A DNA stretch of 64,000 nt from Elusimicrobia bacterium UBA6262 (GTDB lineage: Bacteria; CAYTYR01; UBA6262), in NCBI GenBank assembly GCA_002441095.1, contig DJVG01000032.1:1-64000 (forward strand), given 5' to 3'. Positions within the stretch are counted from its first letter, which is position 1, and each line of letters starts with the position of its first letter. Positions 27,234 to 34,048 of this stretch are shown in pieces. The notes below the pieces were generated by a model. It worked only from the letters and a program-made list of their open reading frames with translations, did no database searches and was not told the origin of the DNA. The position numbers and the translations under genes were made by a program.

Positions 27234-28483
27234 TTTTTCTCCTTACGCCATTGTTCTTCCTGAACTAATAGTGCGTTGCTTTTAGCCGCTGCTTCCTGGA
27301 TGCTTTCCTGCATTAATTCTGCCGTATAAATACCTTCCGCGATGCTGACCAGGAGGCGATGAATATATTCAATGAGAATATCTTCGATCTGCGCCCAATT
27401 AGCATTATTAGGAAAAGTCCGGCCATGTTGAACCGCATCCCTGAATATTTTTTGTGGTGTATTATCGATAACTCCTTTGGTCTTATAAGATGCAGCCAAA
27501 CTTGGTAATTGATGATTGGCGCCGCAGAACTTTTCCTGTACCGGCAGTTGGGTCAGGAATTTAATCAGTTCCCAGGCTTCATCCGGATGCTTGGAAAATT
27601 CTGAAATAGCCAGGTTGCTGCCGCCCAGGAAGGTAAACCGCCCGCCTGGTCCTCCTGGCATTAAAGTAGTTTCGATATGCTGGCTGAAACGGTTATAAAA
27701 CTCATGCTTAGGATTAAGATAGGTATTGTTGACCCAGGGCCCGGTATAAGCCAGGCAGCTATTCCCTTTACGGAAAAAACTCTCCAGGAAAGTTTCATAC
27801 TCCTGCATGATCGCAGCTTTGTCACAATAGGTATTAATGTAATTGAAACAAGCTTCCAGTCCGGCTAAAGCGGCGGGAGAATCAAAGCTGACTTTTTTGC
27901 CGTCCGCCGTCATAAAATCTCCCCCATTATTCCAGATCCAGGGAGCCAGCAAATGAACCAATTGGGCATCCTTCTGGCCGGCCAGGGCAAAGGCAGGCAC
28001 TATTTTATCGCCAGCTTTGAAGTTATGGACTGCGGCGCTTACTTTTTCCAGACCCTCCAAGGTGCCCAGGTCATGCGCGGTAAAGCCATGAATATCCAAT
28101 ATCTCTTGCCGGTAAAATAAAACCCTGGCATCTAAATACCAGGGCACTGAAGCAACACGGCGAGTACCAGGGAAAAAACAGGTCTTAGCTGCTTCGTTGA
28201 TGAATATATCTAAACTGCCAATAGAGGCCAGGTTCTCGGTAATATCTTTTAAGGCACCGATTTCGGCCAGCACTCCGTTCCATGTGCTGCCGATCTGCAG
28301 GACATCCGGGCCCTGTTTCCGCTTGGAAAACATCACCACTTTATCCCACAGGAAATGCCAGCTGGTCGTAGTCAAAATAATATCAATATCCGGATGCTGC
28401 TGCTGGAATTCAGGGATAACGGTGTTCTTAAACAAGTGTTCATGCTCCTGCATCAGCCAGACATTGATCATTTTTTTAGCCAC
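27230..28483 (-). CDS. Extracellular-solute-binding-like protein without signal peptide, copy 1
   Basis: This is the 417-residue paralogue of the next gene and shares nearly every block with it: INVWLMQEHEHLFKNTVIPEF, SVPWYLDARVLFYRQEIL, SCLAYTGPWVNN, FTFLGGSNLAISEFSKHPDEAW. It starts at the GTG at 28481-28483. The in-frame codons upstream reach a stop (TAG) within 10 codons, so a signal peptide cannot be hidden in a longer frame. Its promoter at 28522-28550 faces that of the GAF-HD-GYP gene across a 13-base palindrome. Pairing with a c-di-GMP hydrolase suggests, without proof, a regulatory use of the fold. Confidence 0.82.
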   Translation of the reverse strand: MAKKMINVWLMQEHEHLFKNTVIPEFQQQHPDIDIILTTTSWHFLWDKVVMFSKRKQGPDVLQIGSTWNGVLAEIGALKDITENLASIGSLDIFINEAAKTCFFPGTRRVASVPWYLDARVLFYRQEILDIHGFTAHDLGTLEGLEKVSAAVHNFKAGDKIVPAFALAGQKDAQLVHLLAPWIWNNGGDFMTADGKKVSFDSPAALAGLEACFNYINTYCDKAAIMQEYETFLESFFRKGNSCLAYTGPWVNNTYLNPKHEFYNRFSQHIETTLMPGGPGGRFTFLGGSNLAISEFSKHPDEAWELIKFLTQLPVQEKFCGANHQLPSLAASYKTKGVIDNTPQKIFRDAVQHGRTFPNNANWAQIEDILIEYIHRLLVSIAEGIYTAELMQESIQEAAAKSNALLVQEEQWRKEKN

Positions 28484-28521
28484 AAAAACCTCGCAAAATA
28501 GATCTGTTCGCTATCAGACCT

Positions 28522-28550
28522 ACTATATCCCAAAGATAAATATTTTGCAA
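28522..28550 (-). promoter_or_regulatory. Promoter for the solute-binding pair
   Basis: On the minus strand TTGCAA (28545-28550), a 17-bp spacer and TATAGT (28522-28527) form a good sigma70-type promoter 39 bases upstream of the GTG start. Confidence 0.65.
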
Positions 28551-28560
28551 GAAATTCTTG
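28548..28560. promoter_or_regulatory. Palindrome between divergent promoters, possible operator
   Basis: CAAGAA and TTCTTG around a central A form a perfect 13-base inverted repeat. It overlaps the -35 box of the minus-strand promoter and touches that of the plus-strand promoter, so one regulator could control both. Confidence 0.4.
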
Positions 28561-28587
28561 AGGATTCATCAACTCTTGTTGTATAAT
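28558..28587 (+). promoter_or_regulatory. Promoter of the GAF-HD-GYP gene, leaderless
   Basis: TTGAGG (28558-28563), an 18-bp spacer and a consensus TATAAT (28582-28587) stand only 6 bases before the ATG at 28594. Transcription would begin at or next to the start codon, and there is no Shine-Dalgarno. Confidence 0.65.
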
Positions 28588-28593
28588 ATTATT

Positions 28594-29688
28594 ATGGGAC
28601 AAAAAGACTTTGATGCTTTAGAACAACGCGTCCAGGAATTATCCATGTTACTGGAGTTGAATAAGATCATTATCTCCACTCTGGACCTGGATAAACTGCT
28701 TAATTTGATCATGACCTTGGCCGCTCAAGTGGTCCGCTCAGAAGCCAGTTCCTTAATGTTGCTGGATGAAGCTGCCCAGGAACTTTATTTTAACGTAGCT
28801 TTGGGTGAAAAAAGAGAACAGATCAAGCAGATCCGCGTAAAAATAGGCGAGGGAATCGCCGGTCATGTAGCGCAAACCGGCCTGCCGCTTATTATCAATG
28901 ATGTTTCCAAAGACTACCGTTTCACTGCCAAATTTGACGACTCTACGCAATTCAAGACGAAAAATATCCTCTGTGTCCCGTTGAAAGTAAAAGACAAGGT
29001 CATCGGAGTGATGGAAGCTATTAATCAAAAAGAAAAAGGTTATTTTAATATGGATAACCAGTACGTCTTGGAGATTTTTGCTTCCCAAGCAGCCGTAGCC
29101 ATTAATAATGCCCAGTTATTTAAAAAATTGCGGGATGCTTATCTGGGGGCGATCAACGCCCTGACAGAGGCGATCAACGCCAAGGACCATTATACAGCCG
29201 GGCATGTGGACCGGGTGGGAGAGTATGCCCTGTCTATCGCGCAGGCCATGGACCTGGATGATGAATTCATAGAAGTGATCAAACAGGCAGCTTTATTGCA
29301 TGATGTCGGAAAGATCGGGATCCCGGAAGCAGTGTTAAACAAGCCCGGGAAATTAACTGATGAAGAATACGCTTTAATGAAAAGCCATTCGGCTATGAGT
29401 GCCCAAATAGTAAGCCCGATTGGCCTTTCCCCGCGGATAATTGCCGCTATTAAGCAGCACCATGAGCGTATCGATGGACACGGGTACCCGGGAGGGTTGC
29501 AGGGTGAGGACATCAGCCTAGAAGCCAGGATATTATGCGTTGCTGATACTTATGATGCTATGATTACTGACCGTCCTTATCGTAAAGGACTAAGCAAAGA
29601 CATCGCTATGGCTGAACTAAAAAAACACAGCGGCACCCAATTTGATGCCGCTGTTGTGGAAGCATTTCTTAAAGTGCTAAATAAGTAA
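28594..29688 (+). CDS. GAF-HD-GYP c-di-GMP phosphodiesterase-type protein
   Basis: The 364-residue cytoplasmic protein has a GAF domain (about 20-165: LNLIMTLAAQVVRSEASSLMLLDE, EGIAGHVAQTGLPLIINDVSKD, LCVPLKVKDKVIGVMEAINQ). A canonical HD-GYP domain follows: GHVDRVGEYALSIAQAM, LLHDVGKIGIPEAVLNKPGKL, IKQHHERIDGHGYPGGL, CVADTYDAMITDRPYR. All metal and GYP residues are present, so it probably degrades c-di-GMP in response to a GAF ligand. I chose the ATG at 28594, which lies one -10 length from TATAAT, over the TTG 36 bases upstream. It is divergent from the solute-binding pair and converges on larE. Confidence 0.92.
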   Translation: MGQKDFDALEQRVQELSMLLELNKIIISTLDLDKLLNLIMTLAAQVVRSEASSLMLLDEAAQELYFNVALGEKREQIKQIRVKIGEGIAGHVAQTGLPLIINDVSKDYRFTAKFDDSTQFKTKNILCVPLKVKDKVIGVMEAINQKEKGYFNMDNQYVLEIFASQAAVAINNAQLFKKLRDAYLGAINALTEAINAKDHYTAGHVDRVGEYALSIAQAMDLDDEFIEVIKQAALLHDVGKIGIPEAVLNKPGKLTDEEYALMKSHSAMSAQIVSPIGLSPRIIAAIKQHHERIDGHGYPGGLQGEDISLEARILCVADTYDAMITDRPYRKGLSKDIAMAELKKHSGTQFDAAVVEAFLKVLNK

Positions 29689-29689
29689 A

Positions 29690-29830
29690 TACGAGAAGCA
29701 GTAATTACGAGAAGCAGTAAGAACGAGAATCAGTCAAAACAAAAAGCAGTAAAAGATTATTTTTTACTGCTTTTCGTACTTACTGGCAACTGCCTTTCGT
29801 TCCGACTGCCTTTCGCCGTGACTGGCAACT
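29690..29830. repeat. Octamer (16-bp period) inverted array between converging genes
   Basis: The left arm (29690-29753) iterates a 16-base unit made of two octamers near ACGAGAA and GCAGTAA. The right arm (29762-29830) carries the inverted words (ACTGC, TTTCGT). The centre is a perfect 13-bp stem, 29742-29754 with 29762-29774, with T-runs on both strands, so it can also act as a bidirectional terminator. The right arm runs into larE and encodes its last residues. Confidence 0.85.
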
Positions 29831-30623
29831 CTTCATTCAAACTTCCCATCCTATATCCTGCCAGGTCTAAACTAATATAAAGATATCCTAATTGTTTAAA
29901 ATACCGGATTACTTTCTTACGGTTTTTTAAAATCTTTAATAACCCTGAGGGCTCCACTTCAATCCGGGCCATCGTCCCGTAATCCCGCACTCTGATCTGC
30001 CGTAATTTAAGCGTCCGTAAAAACTCTTCGGCCCGGTCTATCCTGGCCAGGTTTTTTCTTTTAATTTCATGGCCATACGGGATTCGTGATGCTAAACAGG
30101 CTAAAGCTGGTTTATTCCAGGTCGGCAAGCCAAACATACGAGACATTTGCCGGATATCCTTTTTTGTCAAACCGGCTTCTTGTAAAGGGTGCCTGATCCC
30201 CAATTCCTTACTGGCCCTGGAGCCTGGCCGGTAATCCTGCAGGTCATCAATATTAGCAGCATCAGCCACAATACCAAGGTAATTTTCCCGAGCCAGTTTT
30301 TTCAACCTGGAAAATAATTCCTTCTTACAGAAATAACAACGCTCAACCGTATTGGCCTTGAATTTCTTATTTTCCAGCTCGCTGGTCTTTATGATCAGGT
30401 GCCTGACCCCTATTTTTTTGGCTAAAGCTTTCGCTTCTTTTAATTCTTTAACCGGATAAGTCTCAGAAACTGCGGTTACGGCTAGCACTTTACCTGGCAA
30501 GACCTGATTAGCCAGATAAACAAGAAAGGTGCTGTCCACTCCCCCACTGAAAGCGATCAGCACCTGGCGCATTTCCTGCAAAATAGCAGTTAATCTTTTT
30601 TGTTTGTTCTTTCTTGGCGGCAA
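29757..30623 (-). CDS. larE: LarE-type ATP-dependent sulfur transferase
   Basis: LarE supplies sulfur for the nickel-pincer cofactor of lactate racemase. The 288-residue protein has the PP-loop IAFSGGVDSTF and LarE-specific segments RCYFCKKELF (C96, C99) and ACLASRIPYG (C176). The single-Cys LarE of Lactiplantibacillus plantarum sacrifices C176. The extra CxxC suggests the three-Cys [4Fe-4S] type, known in Thermotoga, that works catalytically. I chose the TTG at 30621-30623 because GGAGG stands 6 bases before it. The family end motif LDLAGYRMGSLNE is followed by about 20 unusual residues encoded by the repeat at 29690-29830. Its likely client is LarA at 58341-59726. Confidence 0.88.
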   Translation of the reverse strand: MPPRKNKQKRLTAILQEMRQVLIAFSGGVDSTFLVYLANQVLPGKVLAVTAVSETYPVKELKEAKALAKKIGVRHLIIKTSELENKKFKANTVERCYFCKKELFSRLKKLARENYLGIVADAANIDDLQDYRPGSRASKELGIRHPLQEAGLTKKDIRQMSRMFGLPTWNKPALACLASRIPYGHEIKRKNLARIDRAEEFLRTLKLRQIRVRDYGTMARIEVEPSGLLKILKNRKKVIRYFKQLGYLYISLDLAGYRMGSLNEELPVTAKGSRNERQLPVSTKSSKK

Positions 30624-31504
30624 ACTAATCCCTCCCCGCAAGCTTCGGATTCCAGCTGTAACGTGGTATGAGTGATGCCGAACTTATGATCCAGCACCTC
30701 CTCCACTTCTTGCAGTATGGTTGTACCAGTACTAACCTGCTGGTCATCAATCAGTATATGTCCGCTCAAGGCATGTAATCCGCTGGTAATGGTCCAAATA
30801 TGCAAGTCATGCAAATCCCTGACCCCCGGCACTTTTTTTACCTCGGCCACTACCTCTTGCAAGGCTAAGCCACGCGGTACTGCTTCCAGGAGCACCTCGC
30901 CGCTTTCAAAGATCAACTGAAAAGCGCTATGAATTATAAATCCGTTGATCAGAATACTAACGATCGGGTCGATCATTTTCCAGCCAGTGAAAGCAATAAA
31001 AACACCGCCGATGATCACCCCTACGCTGGACAGCGTGTCTCCCAGCATATGGAGCAAGGCACCTCTTACGTTTAAATTATGCTGGCTTGATTTCTGGAGG
31101 ATAGTAAGCCCGATGAAATTGCCGATCAGGCCAATGATAGCCACTATCAGCATTAAACCGGTTTTGATTTCCGGCGGGTTGAAGAACCGCTGATAGGCCT
31201 CATAAAATATCCAGACACTGATCAAGATCAATAATATCCCGTTGGTCAGGGCCGCCAATATCTCCAGCCGATGATAACCGAAAGTTTTGTGATGAGTAGG
31301 CGGTTTCTGCGCCATTTTAATCGCCCACAAACTCAAGCCTAAAGCGAACGTATCGGTGAACATATGCCCGGCATCACTAAGTAGGGCTAAGCTATTGGAA
31401 ACTAAGCCGCCAATAATTTCTGCGATCATGATCACAAAAGTGATAATAAACGCTATGATCAATCCTTTTTTATTTGTTTGTTGCTCTTCATGATGATTAT
31501 GCAT
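30590..31504 (-). CDS. Cation diffusion facilitator (CzcD/ZitB-like)
   Basis: The 304-residue protein has six membrane helices (about 13-210) and a cytoplasmic ferredoxin-like domain (about 215-290). The transport-site residues are SDAGHMFTD (helix 2: D44, H47, D51) and LHMLGDTLSS (helix 5). This is the zinc-type H/D arrangement. A His-rich start (MHNHHEEQ) may bind metal. It would export Zn2+, Co2+ or similar against protons. The gene end overlaps larE by 34 bases, so the two are translated together. Whether it handles nickel for the Lar system cannot be told from sequence. Confidence 0.92.
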   Translation of the reverse strand: MHNHHEEQQTNKKGLIIAFIITFVIMIAEIIGGLVSNSLALLSDAGHMFTDTFALGLSLWAIKMAQKPPTHHKTFGYHRLEILAALTNGILLILISVWIFYEAYQRFFNPPEIKTGLMLIVAIIGLIGNFIGLTILQKSSQHNLNVRGALLHMLGDTLSSVGVIIGGVFIAFTGWKMIDPIVSILINGFIIHSAFQLIFESGEVLLEAVPRGLALQEVVAEVKKVPGVRDLHDLHIWTITSGLHALSGHILIDDQQVSTGTTILQEVEEVLDHKFGITHTTLQLESEACGEGLVCRQERTNKKD

Positions 31505-31511
31505 ATATTCC

Positions 31512-31593
31512 TGCTAGTTTCTAGTCGCTAGTTTCTGGTCGCCAGTTTTTAGGTTTTTACTGATAACCAGTTACTAGCGACTAGCGACTGCTT
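31512..31593. repeat. CGCTAGT heptamer inverted array at the mnmA stop
   Basis: Five heptamers near YGCTAGT (31512-31546), a 12-base loop and five heptamers of the inverted word near ACTAGCG (31559-31593) make a near-symmetric 82-base hairpin. The mnmA stop codon (31574-31576) lies inside the right arm, and the last five to six codons of mnmA are part of it. Confidence 0.9.
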
Positions 31594-32701
31594 TAAGGAT
31601 CGTTCCTCCTCCAATGATCTTGTTACCTTTATAAAAGACAATAGCTTGTCCAGGGGTTATGGCCCATTGCCCGTAACTGAATTTCACTTTAACCCTACCC
31701 CGCCCCAGCGGTGAAATAGTACAAGCAGCTGCTTTATGTGCCGAGCGGATCTTGGCCCTGGCTTTAACGTCACCGGTTAATTTGCTGACATTAGTAAATA
31801 TTATTTTATTAGCTATTAATTTATCTTGGTAAATATCAGCTTCAGGAGCAACCACCAAAATATTTTTCTTTCGATTGATCTCTTTCACATATAATGGCTG
31901 GGCTGCAGCTATTCCTAATCCCTTGCGTTGGCCAATTGTATAGTACGGCAAACCCTGATGTATGCCTAATCTTTTTCCCTTTATATCAGTGATGGGCCCT
32001 TTCTTAATTTTACGCCCAATCCTCTCTTTTAGGAACCGGCGATAATCATTATCAGGAATAAAACAGATCTCCTGGCTCTCCGGACGATGGGCAGTTGGTA
32101 ATCCGGTTTTTTGGGCTATGGATCTGACCTGTGCTTTAGTATAATTCCCCAGAGGGAATAAAATATGTTTGAGCTGGTCCTGCGTCAGGGTATAAAGGAA
32201 ATAGGACTGGTCTTTTTTCGGGTCTTTTGCTTTTATTAGAGCGTATTTCTTTTTATTGTTGTTCCTTTGTATTTTAGCATAATGCCCGGTAGCCAGATAT
32301 GTTGCCCCCAGCTTTCGTGCCTGGTGCAGTAAATAATCGAATTTTACCAATTCATTGCATTTGATACAAGGATTAGGAGTCAGACCAGATTCATAATTAT
32401 GGCAAAAGTCCTGGATAACTTTTTGCTCAAACAAAACGCGGCAATTGATCACGTAGTGGGAAATACCCAATTTAGCGGCCACCCGTTTCGCATCTTCTAT
32501 GGCCCCGATACCACAGCAACTTGTTTCAGGACCAGCGGCAGCTTCACGCGGCCAGAGTTGCATCGTCAGGCCGATTACTTTATATCCCTGTTTTTGCAAT
32601 AGTGCCGCAGCTACTGAGGAATCCACCCCCCCGCTCATGGCCGCTGCTACCCTGACTTCTTTTAATCTGGGTAATCTGCTTTTTTTAATCTGGGTAATCA
32701 T
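31574..32701 (-). CDS. mnmA: tRNA-specific 2-thiouridylase MnmA
   Basis: MnmA puts the 2-thio group on the wobble uridine of tRNA Lys, Glu and Gln. The 375-residue protein has the PP-loop AAAMSGGVDSSVAA (about 20-33), a catalytic Cys in GLTPNPCIKCNELVKF with the partner Cys in HRPESQEICFIPDNDY, the tRNA-binding GHYAKI, and the C-terminal beta barrel. A persulfide relay protein is not next to it. The family C-terminus ends about GGGTIL; the extra KAVASR is written by the heptamer array at 31512-31593. Its ATG overlaps the LigD-type gene stop by 4 bases. Confidence 0.96.
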   Translation of the reverse strand: MITQIKKSRLPRLKEVRVAAAMSGGVDSSVAAALLQKQGYKVIGLTMQLWPREAAAGPETSCCGIGAIEDAKRVAAKLGISHYVINCRVLFEQKVIQDFCHNYESGLTPNPCIKCNELVKFDYLLHQARKLGATYLATGHYAKIQRNNNKKKYALIKAKDPKKDQSYFLYTLTQDQLKHILFPLGNYTKAQVRSIAQKTGLPTAHRPESQEICFIPDNDYRRFLKERIGRKIKKGPITDIKGKRLGIHQGLPYYTIGQRKGLGIAAAQPLYVKEINRKKNILVVAPEADIYQDKLIANKIIFTNVSKLTGDVKARAKIRSAHKAAACTISPLGRGRVKVKFSYGQWAITPGQAIVFYKGNKIIGGGTILKAVASR

Positions 32702-33165
32702 TTTTTCCTAAAAAACAGCCAATTTTTTATATCTTCGCCTGGTTTTAATTTTACCAGGTAAAATATCCCCTGTAATTTCTTCCCGCTAATTTCCAAACTA
32801 TAGGCCTTATCACTTTTCTCCAGTAGCTGGTATGTTCCCTGATCCCAGATCTCTACGGTACCGGCGCCATATTCGCCGGCTGGGATCGTCCCGGTAAATT
32901 TTTCATAACCAAGCGGATGGTCCTCAACTGCTACAGCTAAGCGCTTTACTGCCGGATCTGCTGACGGCTCTTTCGGCACAGCCCAGCTTTTCAGCACGCC
33001 GTCCATTTCCAACCGCAGGTCATAATGCAAATGGCTCGCCTTATGCTTCTGGATAACATATACCAGGTTCTTACGACCAACGACCAACGATGAACTACGA
33101 ACGGCTTCACCCGGCTCCGCAGTCTTCTTAAAATCCCTTTTCTTCTTATATTCTGTTAAACCCAT
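32698..33165 (-). CDS. LigD-type 3'-phosphoesterase domain protein
   Basis: This 155-residue stand-alone protein corresponds to the PE domain of bacterial DNA ligase D, which trims 3'-phosphates and ribonucleotides in end joining. The family signature is complete: YVIQKHKASHLHYDLRLEMDGVLKSWAVPKEPS, VEDHPLGYEKFTGTIPAGEYGAGTVEIWDQGTY. The catalytic His, Asp and Arg residues of HLHYDLRLE are present. The start is the ATG at 33163-33165 with AAGGTGG upstream. No Ku or ligase gene is in the window. The linker just before YVIQKH is encoded by a heptamer repeat (33070-33104). Confidence 0.9.
   Translation of the reverse strand: MGLTEYKKKRDFKKTAEPGEAVRSSSLVVGRKNLVYVIQKHKASHLHYDLRLEMDGVLKSWAVPKEPSADPAVKRLAVAVEDHPLGYEKFTGTIPAGEYGAGTVEIWDQGTYQLLEKSDKAYSLEISGKKLQGIFYLVKLKPGEDIKNWLFFRKK
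33070..33104. repeat. CCAACGA heptamer array inside a coding region
   Basis: Five tandem heptamers, two identical (CCAACGA) and three diverged, lie inside the LigD-type gene and encode the linker AVRSSSLVVGRK. It has the same word length as the intergenic arrays but no inverted arm nearby. Confidence 0.7.
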
Positions 33166-33384
33166 TATAATAATCCACCTTTTGTAAGCAATCAGGGAAC
33201 TCGGTTGTTTTTTGAGCGAGCTTGTCGATTTTAGCCAATCCTCCAAAAAGATCGGCGCCTGCCCGCCAGAGTTTGGTGGAGGGGATCAGCCTGCGGCTGA
33301 AGCAAGTATTGAGTTTTAAGACCTTTAGCTAAGCGCGACCAAAGGGAGTCCGCCAGTCTATTTGGCGGAAATAAAAATAACCAG
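33166..33384. other. Intergenic region with REP-like hairpins
   Basis: Between nth and the LigD-type gene lies a 219-base gap with no plausible gene. It holds a CGCCTGCCCGCC...TGGTGGAGGGG element (33259-33285) that resembles the one at 43296-43323. It also has a stem TCCGCCA/TGGCGGA at about 33347-33366. No T-run follows on either strand. Confidence 0.5.
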
Positions 33385-34032
33385 TTACCTGATAGGAAAG
33401 AACTTTTTATAGCTGGGGCAAAGTTTGTTTAGGACACAAGCCGGGCATTTTGGTTTTTTGGCATCACAGATCTTCCGGCCATGATCGATCAGCAGATATG
33501 AAAACTTACCCCAGAGCTGCTGCGGCACCAGTTTCATCAAGTCCTGCTCGATCTTTTCCGGATCATTGTTCTTGGTCAATCCCAGCCGCTGGGAGAGACG
33601 GCGGACATGCGTATCCACCGGAATGCCGGCAATCACCCCATAAGCATTGAACAGGACAATGTTGCCGGTTTTACGCGCCACTCCCGGTAGTTCCAGTATT
33701 TCTTCCATGGTCGCGGGTATTCTGCCATGGTATTTCTTTACTAACAGCTGGGCCGCAGCAATAATATTTTTAGCTTTATTATGATAAAAGCCGGTAGAAT
33801 ATATTTCCTGTTCTAATTCTTTTAAATCAGCCTGGGCATAACCATTTATATTTTTATATTTATTGAAAATTAACGGCGTAACTTTATTCACAGTCACATC
33901 CGTGGACTGCGCTGAAAGAATAGTCGCTACCAGTAATTCCATGGGGTTGGAAAAATTAAGGGCGATCTTTGCCGCCGGATACTCCCTGGCCAGCAAAGCA
34001 ATGACCTTTTCTGTTCTTTCTTTTATGTTCAT
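33385..34032 (-). CDS. nth: Endonuclease III
   Basis: Nth removes oxidised pyrimidines and nicks the abasic site. The 215-residue length is normal. The helix-hairpin-helix LPGVARKTGNIVL carries the catalytic lysine and VDTHVRRLSQRLGL the catalytic aspartate. The [4Fe-4S] motif near the end is intact (C-x6-C-x2-C-x5-C: CDAKKPKCPACVLNKLC). It follows the copper ATPase gene by 16 bases and is probably cotranscribed with it. The Shine-Dalgarno is weak. Confidence 0.96.
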   Translation of the reverse strand: MNIKERTEKVIALLAREYPAAKIALNFSNPMELLVATILSAQSTDVTVNKVTPLIFNKYKNINGYAQADLKELEQEIYSTGFYHNKAKNIIAAAQLLVKKYHGRIPATMEEILELPGVARKTGNIVLFNAYGVIAGIPVDTHVRRLSQRLGLTKNNDPEKIEQDLMKLVPQQLWGKFSYLLIDHGRKICDAKKPKCPACVLNKLCPSYKKFFPIR

Positions 34033-34048
34033 TGGCTTTTATGGGGCC

